Shown here: positions 55,019-64,000 of the stretch, piece by piece | Layout: each line of letters starts with the position of its first letter | How positions within the stretch are numbered: position 1 is the stretch's first letter | Assembly (NCBI GenBank): GCA_963750255.1 | Contig: CAVVPZ010000008.1 | Location: forward strand, 620,001-684,000 | Source of the DNA: DATLED01 sp963750255 | GTDB taxonomy: Bacteria > Actinomycetota > Acidimicrobiia > Acidimicrobiales > CADCTF01 | Direction of reading: 5' to 3' | Length of the DNA stretch: 64,000 bases | The notes under the pieces: generated by a model | Seen by the model: the letters and a program-made list of their open reading frames with translations, nothing else | The model's database searches: none | What the model was told of the DNA's origin: nothing | Program-made: the position numbers and the translations under genes

Positions 55019-55951
55019 GTGGCGAAAAGAGCCAGACCCGCAACCGACCAGGACCAGGATCTGGTCCGCCTCTACCTCACCGACATCGGCAAGCACCCTC
55101 TGCTGACCAAAGCTGACGAGGCCGAGTTGGCCCAGGCCCGGCTCGATGGACTCGCAGCAGCCGAAGAACTTCGAGATGCGTCGCCGACCCCCGCCCGCAA
55201 GCGCGAGTTGCGCAAGGTCGTGATCGCCGGCGAGCGGGCCGAGCGTCGGTTCATCGAGTCGAACCTGCGCCTCGTGGTGTCGATCGCCAAGAAGTATCAG
55301 GCGTCGGGAGTGCCGTTGCTCGACCTCATCCAGGAGGGCAACCTCGGGCTCATGCACACGGTGGAGAAGTTCGACCACACCAAGGGCTTCAAGTTCTCGA
55401 CCTACGCCACGTGGTGGATCCGCCAGTCGCTGACCCGCGGCATCGCCAACTCGGGCCGCACCATCCGGCTTCCCGTGCACGCGGGCGACATGTTGCGGGT
55501 GGTGCAGCGCACCCGCAGCAGCCTCGAGGAGACGCTCGGCCGCAATCCCTCCGACGAGGAGTTGGCCGAGGCCGTCGGCGAGTCGGTGGAGAAGGTGCGC
55601 GACATCCTCAGCCACCTTTCCGAGCCGGTGTCGCTGTCGGCTCCCTTGCGCGAGGACGCCGACGGCGAGCTGGGTGACATCATCACCGACCGCGCCGCGA
55701 TCTCTCCGGAGGACGCGGCCATCAGCGCTTCCCTGGCTGGTGACCTCGACAAGGTGCTGAGCTCGCTCGACGAGCGCGAACGCAAGATCCTTCGCCTCCG
55801 CTACGGACTCGACGGCTCGGACCCCCGTACCCTCGATGACGTGGGCGACCACTTCGATCTGACCCGAGAGCGCATCCGTCAGATCGAGGCCAAGGCCATG
55901 GCCAAGCTGCGCCATCCGTCGCTCAACATGGAGCTCTCCCTCAGCTCCTGA
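55019..55951 (+). CDS. Sigma-70 family RNA polymerase sigma factor (group 2, SigB-like)
   Basis: A primary-like sigma factor of 310 residues. The GTG at 55019 is chosen because GGAG lies eight bases upstream and the sequence from DQDQDLVRLYLTDIGKHPLLT is region 1.2. It has region 2 (RRFIESNLRLVVSIAKKYQASGVPLLDLIQEGNLGLMHTVEKFD, KFSTYATWWIRQSLTRGIAN), region 3 and region 4.2 (RTLDDVGDHFDLTRERIRQIEAKAMAKL). The long acidic region 1.1 of the housekeeping sigma is absent, so it is probably an alternative group 2 factor. The frame is intact. Confidence 0.88.
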   Translation: MAKRARPATDQDQDLVRLYLTDIGKHPLLTKADEAELAQARLDGLAAAEELRDASPTPARKRELRKVVIAGERAERRFIESNLRLVVSIAKKYQASGVPLLDLIQEGNLGLMHTVEKFDHTKGFKFSTYATWWIRQSLTRGIANSGRTIRLPVHAGDMLRVVQRTRSSLEETLGRNPSDEELAEAVGESVEKVRDILSHLSEPVSLSAPLREDADGELGDIITDRAAISPEDAAISASLAGDLDKVLSSLDERERKILRLRYGLDGSDPRTLDDVGDHFDLTRERIRQIEAKAMAKLRHPSLNMELSLSS

Positions 55952-56004
55952 GAATTCCGACGATCAGGATGTAACCGCCCATCCCGGGCCAGGGTCGGAG
56001 GAGC

Positions 56005-57687
56005 ATGACGTCTGCGGAGGACCGCTCCTTCACCCTGCCGGAACGCATCTCGGTGGGAGCGGCACGGGGAGGGACGGTCACCTTCGTCACCAACAACGAG
56101 GTCGACCCGTTGCCCTGGTCGCAACTCCACGACGAAGCGTTGGCGGTGGCGGCGGCGTTACAGGCTCGGGGCATCGGGCCCGGATCGCACGTGAGCCTGT
56201 TGGCGCCGACAAGCCGGGCACTCGTCACCTCGATCCAGGCGGTGTGGCTGGCCGGGGCCACGGTCGTGGTGCTGCCCCTGCCAATGCGGCTCGGGAGCGT
56301 GGAGGAGTTCGTCGCCCAGACTCGGGTGCGGATCGTCGGGGCGGACTCCGCGCTCGTGCTGGCCGACGACGACCTCGCGGCGTTCTTGGCGCCCGCCCCC
56401 GATGACCCGCCGGTGGTGTTGCTCGGCGAACTCTTCCCCTGGGCCGAGGGTCGCGCTCGTCCGGATGATTTCGTGGCCCCAGCCCCCGACCCCGAGGCGC
56501 TGGCGATCCTCCAGTTCACGAGCGGATCGACGAGCGACCCCAAGGGCGTGATGCTCCCGCACCGCGGTCGTGGTGACCAACCTCGACGGCGTGGCCGAAG
56601 CCGCCTGCCTCGATCCGTCGGACGACGTCCTCGTGTCCTGGCTGCCGCTGTACCACGACATGGGGTTGATCGGTCTCATGTCCCTGGCCATGTACTCGGG
56701 TACCGACCTCGTGCTGGGAGCGCCGCAGGACTTCATGGCCGCCCCCGCACGGTGGATGCAGTGGATCAGCGACTTCGGCGGCACGGCGACGGCCGGACCC
56801 AACTTCTCCTACGCGCTCGCGCGCGCGTGCGCTCAAACGGATGGAGGGCCTCGACCTGTCCCGCTGGCGCGTGGCGCTGAACGGGGCCGAGCCCGTCGAT
56901 CCCGACGACCGTCGAGGAGTTCTGCGCCGCCGCCGAGCGCCACGGCTTCCGTCCCGGAGCCGCCTTTCCCGCCTTCGGCATGGCCGAGGTCGCCATTGGT
57001 GGATCATTCCCACCGCCCATGCGGGGCTTGGCCGTCGACGTCGTCGACAAGTCGGCCCTCGAGAACGAGCGGTTCGCTGCTTCGGTACCAGCCGGCAGCG
57101 AAGGAGCGCGCTCCCTGGCCAAGCTCGGAAGGCCGATCCCCGGTCTCGAGATGCGGATCTGCGATCCGGCGACGGGAACGGTCATGAAACAGCGTGAGGT
57201 GGGCGAGTTGGAGATCCGGGGATCGTCGGTGACCCCCGGCTACTACAAGCACCCCGAGGCCACGGCGGCGGCCTTCCATGACGGGTGGCTCCGCACCGGC
57301 GACCTCGCCTACCTCGTCGACGGCGAGTTGGTGATCTGTGGTCGGATCAAGGACGTGATCATCGTCGGCGGACGCAACGTCTTCCCCGAGGACGTCGAGC
57401 GGGCGGTCGCCGAAGTCGACGGCGTGCGGGCCGGAAACGTCATCGCCTTCGGGATCGATGGCCGCAAAGGCAAGGAGGGGTTCGTCGTCGTGGCCGAGAC
57501 CAAGGTCACCGACGAAGCCGAGCTCGTCCGTGCCGCCGTGTCCATTCGCATTCGCGACGCGATCGGGCTCTCCGCCGAGGAGATCGTGCTCGTGAGCCCG
57601 GGCACGCTGCCGAAGACGTCGTCGGGCAAGCTCCAGCGGTCGCTCTGCCGGGCCCGCTACCTCGAAGCGGGTCTCAGCCCAGTCTGA
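56005..57687 (+). CDS. Fatty-acyl-AMP ligase-like adenylate-forming enzyme (three or more frameshifts)
   Basis: An ANL-superfamily enzyme. Motif A3 FTSGSTSDPKGVMLPHR, WLPLYHDMGLIGLM (an FAAL-type A4), NGAEPVDPD, FPAFGMAEVAIGG, GWLRTGDLAYLVDGELVICGRIKDVIIVGGRNVFPEDVE and PKTSSGKLQRSLCR are all seen. The PLYHDMGLIG and GRIKDVIIVGGRN patterns favour the fatty-acyl-AMP ligase group, which hands acyl chains to carrier proteins. Breaks are near 56575, 56825 and 56905. Ribosome-binding site GGAGGAG precedes the ATG. No PKS, NRPS or carrier-protein gene is adjacent. Acyl-CoA ligase activity remains an alternative. Confidence 0.8.
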
Positions 57688-57725
57688 CCTCCCGCGTTGG
57701 TGTGGCCGATCCGGCCGTCAAAACC

Positions 57726-57768
57726 CGTTGCCGTGGCCGAAACGGTCGCCGTTTCGGCCACGGCAACG
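57726..57768. terminator. 20-bp perfect hairpin between convergent genes
   Basis: CGTTGCCGTGGCCGAAACGG and its exact inverted copy (57749-57768) flank a 3-base loop. The hairpin lies 38 bases after the acyl-AMP ligase stop and 81 bases before the opposing LLM stop, with no U-tract. A bidirectional terminator is the simplest reading. Confidence 0.75.
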
Positions 57769-57849
57769 ACATCGAGCGACCGCATCGGCCACCTCAACGA
57801 GGATCGAGGGCCCCGGCCAGTTCGGTGCCGGCCGAAGGCGACCGTGAGG

Positions 57850-58866
57850 CTAGGCCGACTGCAACTTCGAGATGACCTCGGCGCGGGCGTCGGGATCGCT
57901 CGAGATCGGCACGTAGAAGCCGGTGCGGTCGACGGCCCCGCCGAAGCGTTCGATGAGCTTGTCGGCGACTTGGTCGAACTCGCACTCGATGGCGAAGGTA
58001 TGGAGGATGTCGTCGGTGATCAGCTCGGCCATCTCCTCCCACTTGCCCTGCTTGCGACAGCGTGTTGAGCTCGGTCTGCAGGTCGCCCCAGCCGTGCAAC
58101 TCGAGGACGGCCGGTAGGCCGGGGTCGACCCGTAGAACGACGATCTGCTGCCTTTGCCGTCGAACGGCTGCCTCGCGGGCTCCTCGTCGTGGTCGCCGGT
58201 GACGACGAAAGCGGGGTAGCTGAGTCTCGAAGTCGGCCCGGTTGCGGCCGCCCTTGGCGAGCCCGCGCTCGAGGGCGGGCAGCGTGACCTCGCGGAGGTA
58301 GCGCTCGGTGGTGAAGGGGTGGACGAGGAAGCCGTCGCACACCTCGCCCGCCACCTCGGTCATGTGCTGGCCGACGCCGGCGAGGAACACCTTCGGCGGG
58401 CCGAACGGGTTGGGGCCGGGCGAGAAGAACGGGGTCATCAGCGTGTGGCGTGTAGAACTCGCCGCGGAAGCTCAGCTTGGTGCCGTTGTTCCAGGTGTCC
58501 CAGATGGCCCGCATGGCCAGGACGAACTCGCGCATCCGGGGCGCCGGGTGCGACCACGGCATCGAGAAGCGCTTCTCGATGTGCGGCTTGATCTGGCTGC
58601 CGAGGCCGAGGATGAAGCGGCCCTTGGACGCCAGCTGCAGGTCGTTGGCCGTGCATCGCCAGGGTCATCGGGCTGCGGGCGAACGCGACGGCGATCCCGG
58701 TCCCGAGCTCGAGGCGCTCGGTGTGCTCGGCCGGCGAGCGAGCAGCGGGAAGAACGGGTCGTGCGCCGTCTCCGCCGTCCAGATCCCGTCGTAGCCCGGC
58801 GCCTCCTGCAGCTTGGCCATGTCTGCGGCGTTCTCGAGAACCGCCGATGCCTCCGTCGACTTTCAT
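57850..58866 (-). CDS. F420-dependent LLM-class oxidoreductase (six or more frameshifts)
   Basis: A second luciferase-like oxidoreductase, similar to the TIGR03617 group. The ATG at 58866 starts MKVDGGIGG. Other pieces are TERLELGTGIAVAFARSPMTLA, SHPAPRMREFVLAMRAIWDTWNNGTKLSFRGEFY, PPKVFLAGVGQHMTEVAGEVCDGFLVHPFTTERYLREV, FVVTGDHDEE-like and AELITDDILHTFAIECEFDQVADKLIERFGG. It ends SDPDARAEVISKLQSA. The reading frame changes at least six times. The gene is downstream of the PAC2 gene on the same strand. The substrate is unknown. Confidence 0.78.
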
Positions 58867-58915
58867 GTCCCTGACCCTAGCCACGGGCCCGGACGCGGAG
58901 CACGGCCAGGTGCGC

Positions 58916-59803
58916 CTAGCCCTGGCCCTCTTCGCGGAGGAAGCGCTGGAGCTCGGCGGCGATCTCGTCGCCCGACGGCAAGTTGTCGATGTCGAGGGGC
59001 GGATGGTCGCCCGACCCCGCGGCCTCGGCCTCGGCTTGGCGCTCCAGCTGTTCGACCATCGCGATGTGCTCGTCGTTGTTGCGGCGATGAGCCGTCGATG
59101 CGGGTGCGGGTCACGGCGGCCGCTTCCTGCAGCTCGGTGAGGTCGACTTGGAGTCCACGCCAGACGGGCGAGGCCGCTCGAGGAGGCCGACGCTGGCCGC
59201 CGGGTACGGCACGTCGGCACGTAGTGCGGGACCATGGCCCACAGGCTCAGCGCCGGGATGCCCTTGGTCTCGAAGCCCTCGAGGAGGCGGCGTGGATGCC
59301 GGCCGGAACTTCGATGGAGGCCGGGCATGAAGCCGACGTCGTCGGCCATCACTTGATCGACGGCGGTGGCGACCACCCGCGTGGGCCGGGTGTGCGGCAT
59401 CGGAGCGGGGAACGCCGCCGACACCGACGGCGAGCCGCACCCCGAAGTCGGCGCAGACGGACGTGAGCTCATCGGTGAACCCGCGCCACCGTAATCGGGC
59501 TCGGGACCGACGAGGAGGAGGATGTCGTTGCCGGCGGCGTCGGTCCCGGCCCGGAGCTGGATCTCGGTGCTAGGTGACCGACTCGAGGACGCCGTCGACG
59601 ATGCGCTGCACGGGCCGGCGCGCCCGGTGGTCGACGAGTTTGTCGGCGTCGAAGGTCACGACGGCCTCGGTGCGCATACCGCCGAGCAGGGCGGCGATGG
59701 CACTGCCGCCCGACAGGCCGGCATCGACCCATCCGTCGAGGCCCATGACGAGGACGGGGCGGTCGAGGGTCGGACGTCGGCTTCGCGGTGGGGAGAGCGA
59801 CAT
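58916..59803 (-). CDS. PAC2 family protein (about five frameshifts)
   Basis: A PAC2/DUF75 (proteasome-assembly-chaperone-like) protein, a family common in proteasome-bearing actinobacteria. It begins MSLSPPRSRRPTLDRPVLVMGLDGWVDAGLSGGSAIAALLGGM. Next are TEAVVTFDADKLVDHRARRP, ILLLVGPEPD, VRLAVGVGGVP, ETKGIPALSLWAMVPHYV and a C-terminal Glu/Gln-rich helix with LDIDNLPSGDEIAAEL. The ATG overlaps the upstream kinase stop as TGATG. The expected length is about 290 residues. Bacterial PAC2 function is not established; no proteasome gene is in the window. Confidence 0.75.
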
Positions 59804-60836
59804 CAGGCCAAGCTGCTCGCTGCGTGGCGGCGATGGCGTCGGCCATGTGAATGACCGAGTCGCCGAAGGCTTGCCAGCCCGACCCATCGGCGCCCATCGC
59901 CCCGCCTGACGTAGCGGGTGTAGACGCCCTCGAGGATGCAGGCCAGCTTCCAGTAGCCGAAGGCGATGTAGAAGTCGAGGTGGCTCAGATCGTCGCGTCC
60001 GACTTGGCCGCGTACAGCTCGCGAGCTCGGCCTTGCGGGGGAAGCCGGCGGCGGCCGTGGCGCCGGAACCGGCGAGGGCGGCGGTCGTCATCGGGGTCGG
60101 TCCAATAGACCATCAGCAGACCGAGGTCGGCCAGCGGATCGCCGAGCGTGCAGATCTCCCAGTCGAGCACGGCGACGCACGTTGCCGTCGTCGCCGAGCA
60201 TGCAGTTGTCGAGGCGGTAGTCGCCGTGGACGATGGCCGCGACCCTGCTGCTCGGGGATCCGGGCGGCGAGGAAGTCGTGCATCTCGTCGACGCCGGGCA
60301 CCGTCGCCGCATCTTGCTGCTGCGTTGAACTGGCCGTACCAGCGCTTGAGCTGCCGCTCGATGTAGCCCTCGGTGCGCGCCCAGGTCGCCGAGGCCGACC
60401 GACGTCGAGGTCGACGTCGTGGATGGCGGCCAGCACGTCGATCAGGCTGCTGGCCGGCCTGGCGTCGGGCCTCGGGTGACAGCGCTTGGCCCGAGGCCGG
60501 ATCGCGGACGATGAGTCCGTCGACGAAGGCCATCACGTAGAACGGAGCGCCGTTGACCTCGGGGTCGTCGCAGTATCCGAGCGCAGGGGCGACCGGCACC
60601 GCCGTGGGCGCCAGCGCACTGATGATCCGGTGCTCGCGGCCCATGTCGTGGGCGGTCGCCAGCACGTGGCCGAGGGGCGGACGGCGGAGGACATAGCGGT
60701 TGCCGGCGGCGTCGGTCACCTCGAAGGTCAGGTTGGAGCGCCCGCCGGCGATGAGCCGGAACTCGAGCGGTCCGGAAGCCCCCGTGATGTTGGCCTCGAA
60801 CCAGTCGGTCACCTTGGGTACGTCGATACCGTCCAT
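59803..60836 (-). CDS. APH/ACAD10-like phosphotransferase (about seven frameshifts)
   Basis: An aminoglycoside-phosphotransferase-fold protein of the type next to acyl-CoA dehydrogenases (ACAD10/11-like). The ATG at 60836 gives MDGIDVPKVTDWFEANITGASGPLEFRLIAGGRSNLTFEVTD. Next are YVLRRPPLGHVLATAHDMGREHRIISAL, the Brenner loop IVHGDYRLDNCMLGDDGNV, VLDWEICTLGDPLADLGLLMVYW and a C-terminal FYIAFGYWKLACILEGVY. The stop overlaps the PAC2 ATG. Such enzymes phosphorylate hydroxylated acyl-CoAs or small alcohols; the substrate here is unknown. It is divergent from the thioredoxin gene. Confidence 0.8.
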
Positions 60837-60848
60837 AACGGCCCGTAC

Positions 60849-60872
60849 CGTAGTTGCGGCTGCGGGGTACGG
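60849..60872. promoter_or_regulatory. Divergent -10 pair between the kinase and thioredoxin genes
   Basis: TACGGT-type elements occur in both orientations (ACCGTA near 60847-60852 for the minus strand, TACGGT near 60868 for the plus strand). Each lies about 8-15 bases from its start codon, so both transcripts would be near-leaderless. Confidence 0.35.
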
Positions 60873-60880
60873 TCCTGGCC

Positions 60881-61620
60881 ATGCCCTCGTTCGTTCGCGA
60901 CGTCACCGATGCCACCTTCGAAGCCGACGTGCTCGCCCGCTCCGACGAGGTCGCCGTCGTCGTCGACCTGTGGGCGCCTTGGTGCGGGCCGTGCAAGACG
61001 CTCGGGCCGACCATCGAGAAGGTGGTGGGGGAGACCGATGGCAAGGTCGAATTGGCCAAGATCAACGTCGACGAGAACCCGCAGACGGCTGGCGTTTTCC
61101 GGGTGCAGTCGATCCCCGCCGTGTTCGCCATCCGAGAGCGCAAGGTCGTCGATCAATTCATCGGCGCACTTCCGGAGCCGGCAGTCCGCGAGTTCGTCGA
61201 GCGGCTGGCGCCCTCCAAGTCGCCGGCCGACAAGTTGGTCGCACTGGGGACGGAGGACGGCTTCCGCGCCGCCCTCGACCTCGAACCCGGACACGAGGCC
61301 GCCGTTGTCGGTCTGGCCGAACTTCTCGTCGAGCGAGCCTCCCCGAGGCGATCGACGAGGCGCTCGCGCTGCTGGCTCGCATCCCCGAGACCGGCGAGGT
61401 CCGTCGAGTGGCGGCGCTCGCCCGCATGGCGGCGTCGGGCAATCTGATTCCCGGCGGCGACGCCGGCGCGGACGTGGAGGCCAAGCTTGACGCCCTCCTC
61501 GAGCGGGTCAAGGACGACGAGGTCGCCCGCCAGGAGTTCCTCGACCTCCTCGAAGTGCTCGGCTCTGAGGATCCCCGCACCATGAAGTACCGACGGGCAA
61601 TGACCTCGCGGTTGTTCTGA
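60881..61620 (+). CDS. CnoX/YbbN-like thioredoxin with TPR domain (one frameshift)
   Basis: A tetratricopeptide-thioredoxin of the CnoX family, a redox-responsive holdase. The thioredoxin domain (1-110) has W-C35-G-P-C38 and the cis-proline at SIPAVFAI. The helical TPR part follows (EDGFRAALDLEPGHEAAVVGLAELL) and, after a break near 61340, IDEALALLARIPETGEVRRVAALARM to the end. Corrected length is about 246 residues. Unlike classical CnoX the CGPC is intact, so it may also reduce disulfides. The gene is monocistronic, followed after 77 bases by comEA. Confidence 0.85.
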
Positions 61621-61697
61621 AGCCGCCCCTGGTCGCAGTGCCCGCCGCTCGGTAGGGTTGGCTCAGCGCCGCTTCCCCCGGTCGATCCTCTCTCCCG

Positions 61698-62441
61698 GTG
61701 GTGCGCGTGCCCGAGCTCCCTCCTCCTCCAGCCCCGCCTCGATCCCTCGCGAGCGTCGTCGTGGATTGGGTGCGGGACCGGGACTGGGCGCCGAAGTCGT
61801 GGCTGTCGTTGGCCAGGGCTTCGGCCGCCGCCGCCGCTGTGGTCGTCGGAGCCATCGCGTGGAGTGCGTTCGTCGGCAGCGGGCGCTCTCCGCAGGTCCC
61901 GATCGAGCTCGGGCTCCCCCGAGCGGGGATCGAAGACGCGTCCGGAGTTTCCAAGGTCGACCGGCTGGATTCCTCGGCCAGCAACGACGGGGATGCTGGC
62001 CCCGACGCGGTGGTGGTTCACGTCGCCGGAGCCGTGGCGCAGCCGGGGGTGTACCGGCTCGTCGGAGACGCTCGCGTGGCCGATGCACTCGACGCCGCCG
62101 GAGGACCGTCAGCCGATGCCGACCTCGATGCACTCAACCTGGCTGCTCGTCTCGCCGACGCCGAGCGGGTCTACGTGCCCCGGCGGGGAGAAACACCGCC
62201 TCCAGTCGCGGGTGGTTCCGCCGGTGGGGGCGGAGCCGCGGCCCCATCGGTGGTCGATCTCAACACCGCCACAGCCGCCCAACTCGAGGACCTTCCCGGC
62301 GTCGGGCCAGCGACAGCCGAGGCCATCGTCGCCTACCGCAACGAAAAGGGCAGGTTTCGAACCGTCGACGAGTTATTGGAGGTGCGGGGCATCGGTCCCT
62401 CCAAGCTGGCTGCGATCCGTCCGAAGGTGCGGGTCGGGTGA
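61698..62441 (+). CDS. comEA: ComEA-like competence DNA-binding protein
   Basis: A 247-residue intact protein with one membrane helix (about 38-60), a SLBB domain (about 100-155: VVVHVAGAVAQPGVYRL, RVADALDAAGGP), a Gly/Ala linker and a C-terminal double helix-hairpin-helix (VDLNTATAAQLEDLPGVGPATAEAIVAY, ELLEVRGIGPSKLAAI). This is the Gram-positive ComEA layout. It captures dsDNA at the cell surface for uptake. The GTG at 61698 is assumed; GTG 61707 is equally possible. The stop overlaps the comEC start (GTGA). Confidence 0.9.
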   Translation: MVRVPELPPPPAPPRSLASVVVDWVRDRDWAPKSWLSLARASAAAAAVVVGAIAWSAFVGSGRSPQVPIELGLPRAGIEDASGVSKVDRLDSSASNDGDAGPDAVVVHVAGAVAQPGVYRLVGDARVADALDAAGGPSADADLDALNLAARLADAERVYVPRRGETPPPVAGGSAGGGGAAAPSVVDLNTATAAQLEDLPGVGPATAEAIVAYRNEKGRFRTVDELLEVRGIGPSKLAAIRPKVRVG

Positions 62442-64000
62442 ACGACGCCACCGTCGTGGTGCTGGCTGCGGCAGTGATGCTCGGCGCGTGGTGGTCGTAT
62501 CCAATTCCGGTTCCGATCGTCGTCGTCGTGATCGCGGCCGCGGTCGTCATCGCCCGTCGACTCCCGACGGCGCTCGTCTTGGCAGGTTTCGTGGCCGCAT
62601 CCGCTCTCGGCGCCCGCTCGTGGGATGGACTGCGGTCGGCGCCCACGAGTGGACCGTGGAGCGGACGAGCCACCGTCGTCGCTGACCCGACGCGTTCGTT
62701 CGGTTCGGTGCAGATCGAGCTCCGGCTCGCCGACGGATGCCGTGTCCGCGCATCGGCATCGGGTGACGCCGGCGTCATGCTGGGATCGCGCCTGGCCGGA
62801 GAGACCGTGCGGGTGGCGGGAACCCTTGCGCCGCTCGGCGACGGATCACGCGCCTATCTCGCCCGCCGTCATGTCGCCAGCCGGCTACGGGTCACCGAGG
62901 CCGACCGGCCTGGGGCGGGCGAGCCGGTCGGGCGCTTTGCCAACCAACTGCGCCGCACCCTGACTGCCGGCACGAAATCATTCGACAGTTCGCAGCGCGC
63001 CCTCTTCACCGGACTCGTCCTCGGTGACGATCGCGACCAGTCGGCCGAGGATGTGGCCGACTTTCGGGCTGCCGGGCTGACGCATCTCCTCGCCGTGTCG
63101 GGGCAGAACGTCGCTTTCGTGTTGGCCGTGGCCGCTCCGCTCCTGACCCGGTTGACGTTCCGCCCCGGTTGGTGGTGGGAACGCTTGTGCTTTTCGCCTT
63201 CGGCGTGTTGACGCGGTGGGAGCCGTCGGTGCTCCGTGCCGTCGTGATGGCGGCCATCGCGCTGGTGGCGGCCACGGCCGGACGTCCGACGACGTCGTTG
63301 CGCTCGTTGTCGTTGGCCGTGGCCGCCCTCGTGCTGATCGATCCTCTGTTGGCCGGATCGGTCGGCTTCCTTCTCTCGGTCGGCGCCTGCCGCGGGAATT
63401 GCCGTGGTGGGACCGATGCTCGAGCAACGCGGGGTGCCGACGTCGTTGGCGGTGACCGCCGCCGCCCAGGTCGGCGTGGCGCCGGTGCTCATCCCCGTCT
63501 TCGGGGGCCTGCCGCTGGCGTCGCTGCCAGCCAACCTGTTGGCCGGGCCGGCCGCCGGGCCGGTGATGATGTGGGGTCTCGTCGGTGGCCTGCCCGCTGG
63601 ACTACTGGGTGGGCCGGCCGCCTGGTTGTTGCACCTTCCCACCCGGGGACTGTTGTGGTGGATCGCAGCGGTAGCCCGCTGGGGCGCGTCGCTCCCGCTG
63701 CCCTATATCGACGCACGGTCGGCGGCGGTCGTCGCCGTCTGCGCGGCGGCCGGCGGGCTCGGTCGGTGGTCGGGGCGCCGGTGGGCCGCCCCGGCCGCCG
63801 CCGTGGCGGTCGCCGTGGCCCTCGTGTCGGCGACTGTCGGACCTGCGCCCGACATGACGGGCTTCGAGGTGTCGCCCGGGGCCGCGGTGTGGCGCCGCGA
63901 TGGCGCCGTGGTGGTCGTGGCGGCGGGGAGCGCCGACGGGGGTCGGGTCGTCGACGGGTTGCGGGTCGAGGGCGTGCGTCGTGTCGACCTGCTCGTTCTC
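62438..64000 (+). CDS. comEC: ComEC/Rec2 DNA uptake channel (partial, two frameshifts)
   Basis: The membrane channel for single-stranded DNA uptake. GTG 62438 overlaps the comEA stop. N-terminal helices (VVVLAAAVMLGAWWSYPIPVPIVVVVI) precede an OB-fold-like region (VEADPTRSFG-type segment, RVAGTLAPLGDGSRAYLARR). The competence domain follows (LFTGLVLGDDRDQSAEDVADFRAAGLTHLLAVSGQNVAFVLA; SVLRAVVMAAIALVAATAGRPTTSLRSLSLA). Breaks occur near 63180 and 63390. The window ends inside the beginning of the C-terminal beta-lactamase-like part (DMTGFEVSPGAAVWRRDGAVVVV). comEA-comEC together suggest natural competence. Confidence 0.88.

Overview
The window is a GC-rich chromosomal segment from an actinobacterium, most plausibly of the class Acidimicrobiia. 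The evidence is the mreB-mreC-mreD-mrdA-rodA cell-shape operon, followed by the pair radical-SAM TIGR03960 / DUF2344, then rne/rng-rplU-rpmA-obg-proB, a pairing common in Gram-positive lineages. Further support comes from two F420-type luciferase-like oxidoreductases, a fatty-acyl-AMP-ligase-like enzyme, an IdeR-like iron box, many GTG/TTG starts and short-leader or leaderless promoters. The taxonomic call is inference; no rRNA gene is present.

Layout. 1-4738: shape and elongation operon (+). 4739-5120: mosaic repeat block between convergent genes. 5121-10935: FMN-flavoprotein (-), radical SAM, DUF2344, RNase E/G, L21 and L27 (+). 10961-12833: sensor kinase (-), divergent from obg-proB (+, 12877-15228). 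15233-21630: minus-strand block with a CbxX-type AAA ATPase, two solute-binding-like proteins (one carrying a VWA domain), a coiled-coil membrane protein, PspA and a DUF3558-like lipoprotein. 21658-25309: proA, then a MoxR ATPase / CoxE-type VWA pair. 25354-28030: flavin monooxygenase-like, TauD-like dioxygenase, histidine phosphatase. 28040-31807 (-): lipoprotein, SPFH/NfeD pair, EEP nuclease, FTR1 iron permease under an IdeR-like box. 31904-37550 (-): assimilatory sulfate reduction operon sir-cysC-cysH-cysD-cysN plus a VOC protein. 37700-39108 (-): class II DAHP synthase. 39293-41655: HelD/UvrD-like helicase. 41657-44491 (-): a large intact protein with an eCIS-effector-like N-terminus. 44523-47094: Lrp regulator divergent from a heme-oxygenase-like protein and an HPPD-family dioxygenase. 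47091-48139 (-): SPFH protein plus a 58-residue ribbon-helix-helix protein behind a near-perfect palindrome. 48222-49195: LLM oxidoreductase. 49231-51153 (-): LPXTG-type surface protein. 51307-54924: nadD, rsfS, tRNA-Ala (-), leuS. 55019-57687: sigma factor and acyl-AMP ligase. 57850-60836 (-): LLM oxidoreductase, PAC2 protein, APH-like kinase. 60881-64000: CnoX-like thioredoxin, comEA, partial comEC.

The common order obg-proB-proA-nadD-rsfS is split by two accessory blocks (15.2-21.6 kb and 23-51.2 kb). The most interesting candidate systems are in those blocks: the PspA/SBP/VWA/AAA operon, the RHH-SPFH operon with its palindrome, the Lrp/HDO-like/HPPD locus, the eCIS-like orphan, and a sulfate-assimilation operon whose reductases have unusual cysteine patterns.

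A major caveat: at least 25 genes, including housekeeping genes such as rodA, obg, proA and leuS, are broken by single-base indels. Each continues convincingly in another frame. In the cases resolved by eye most are one-base insertions, so I read them as sequencing/assembly errors, not pseudogenes. Such genes are annotated over their full reconstructed span and all their residue counts are approximate.
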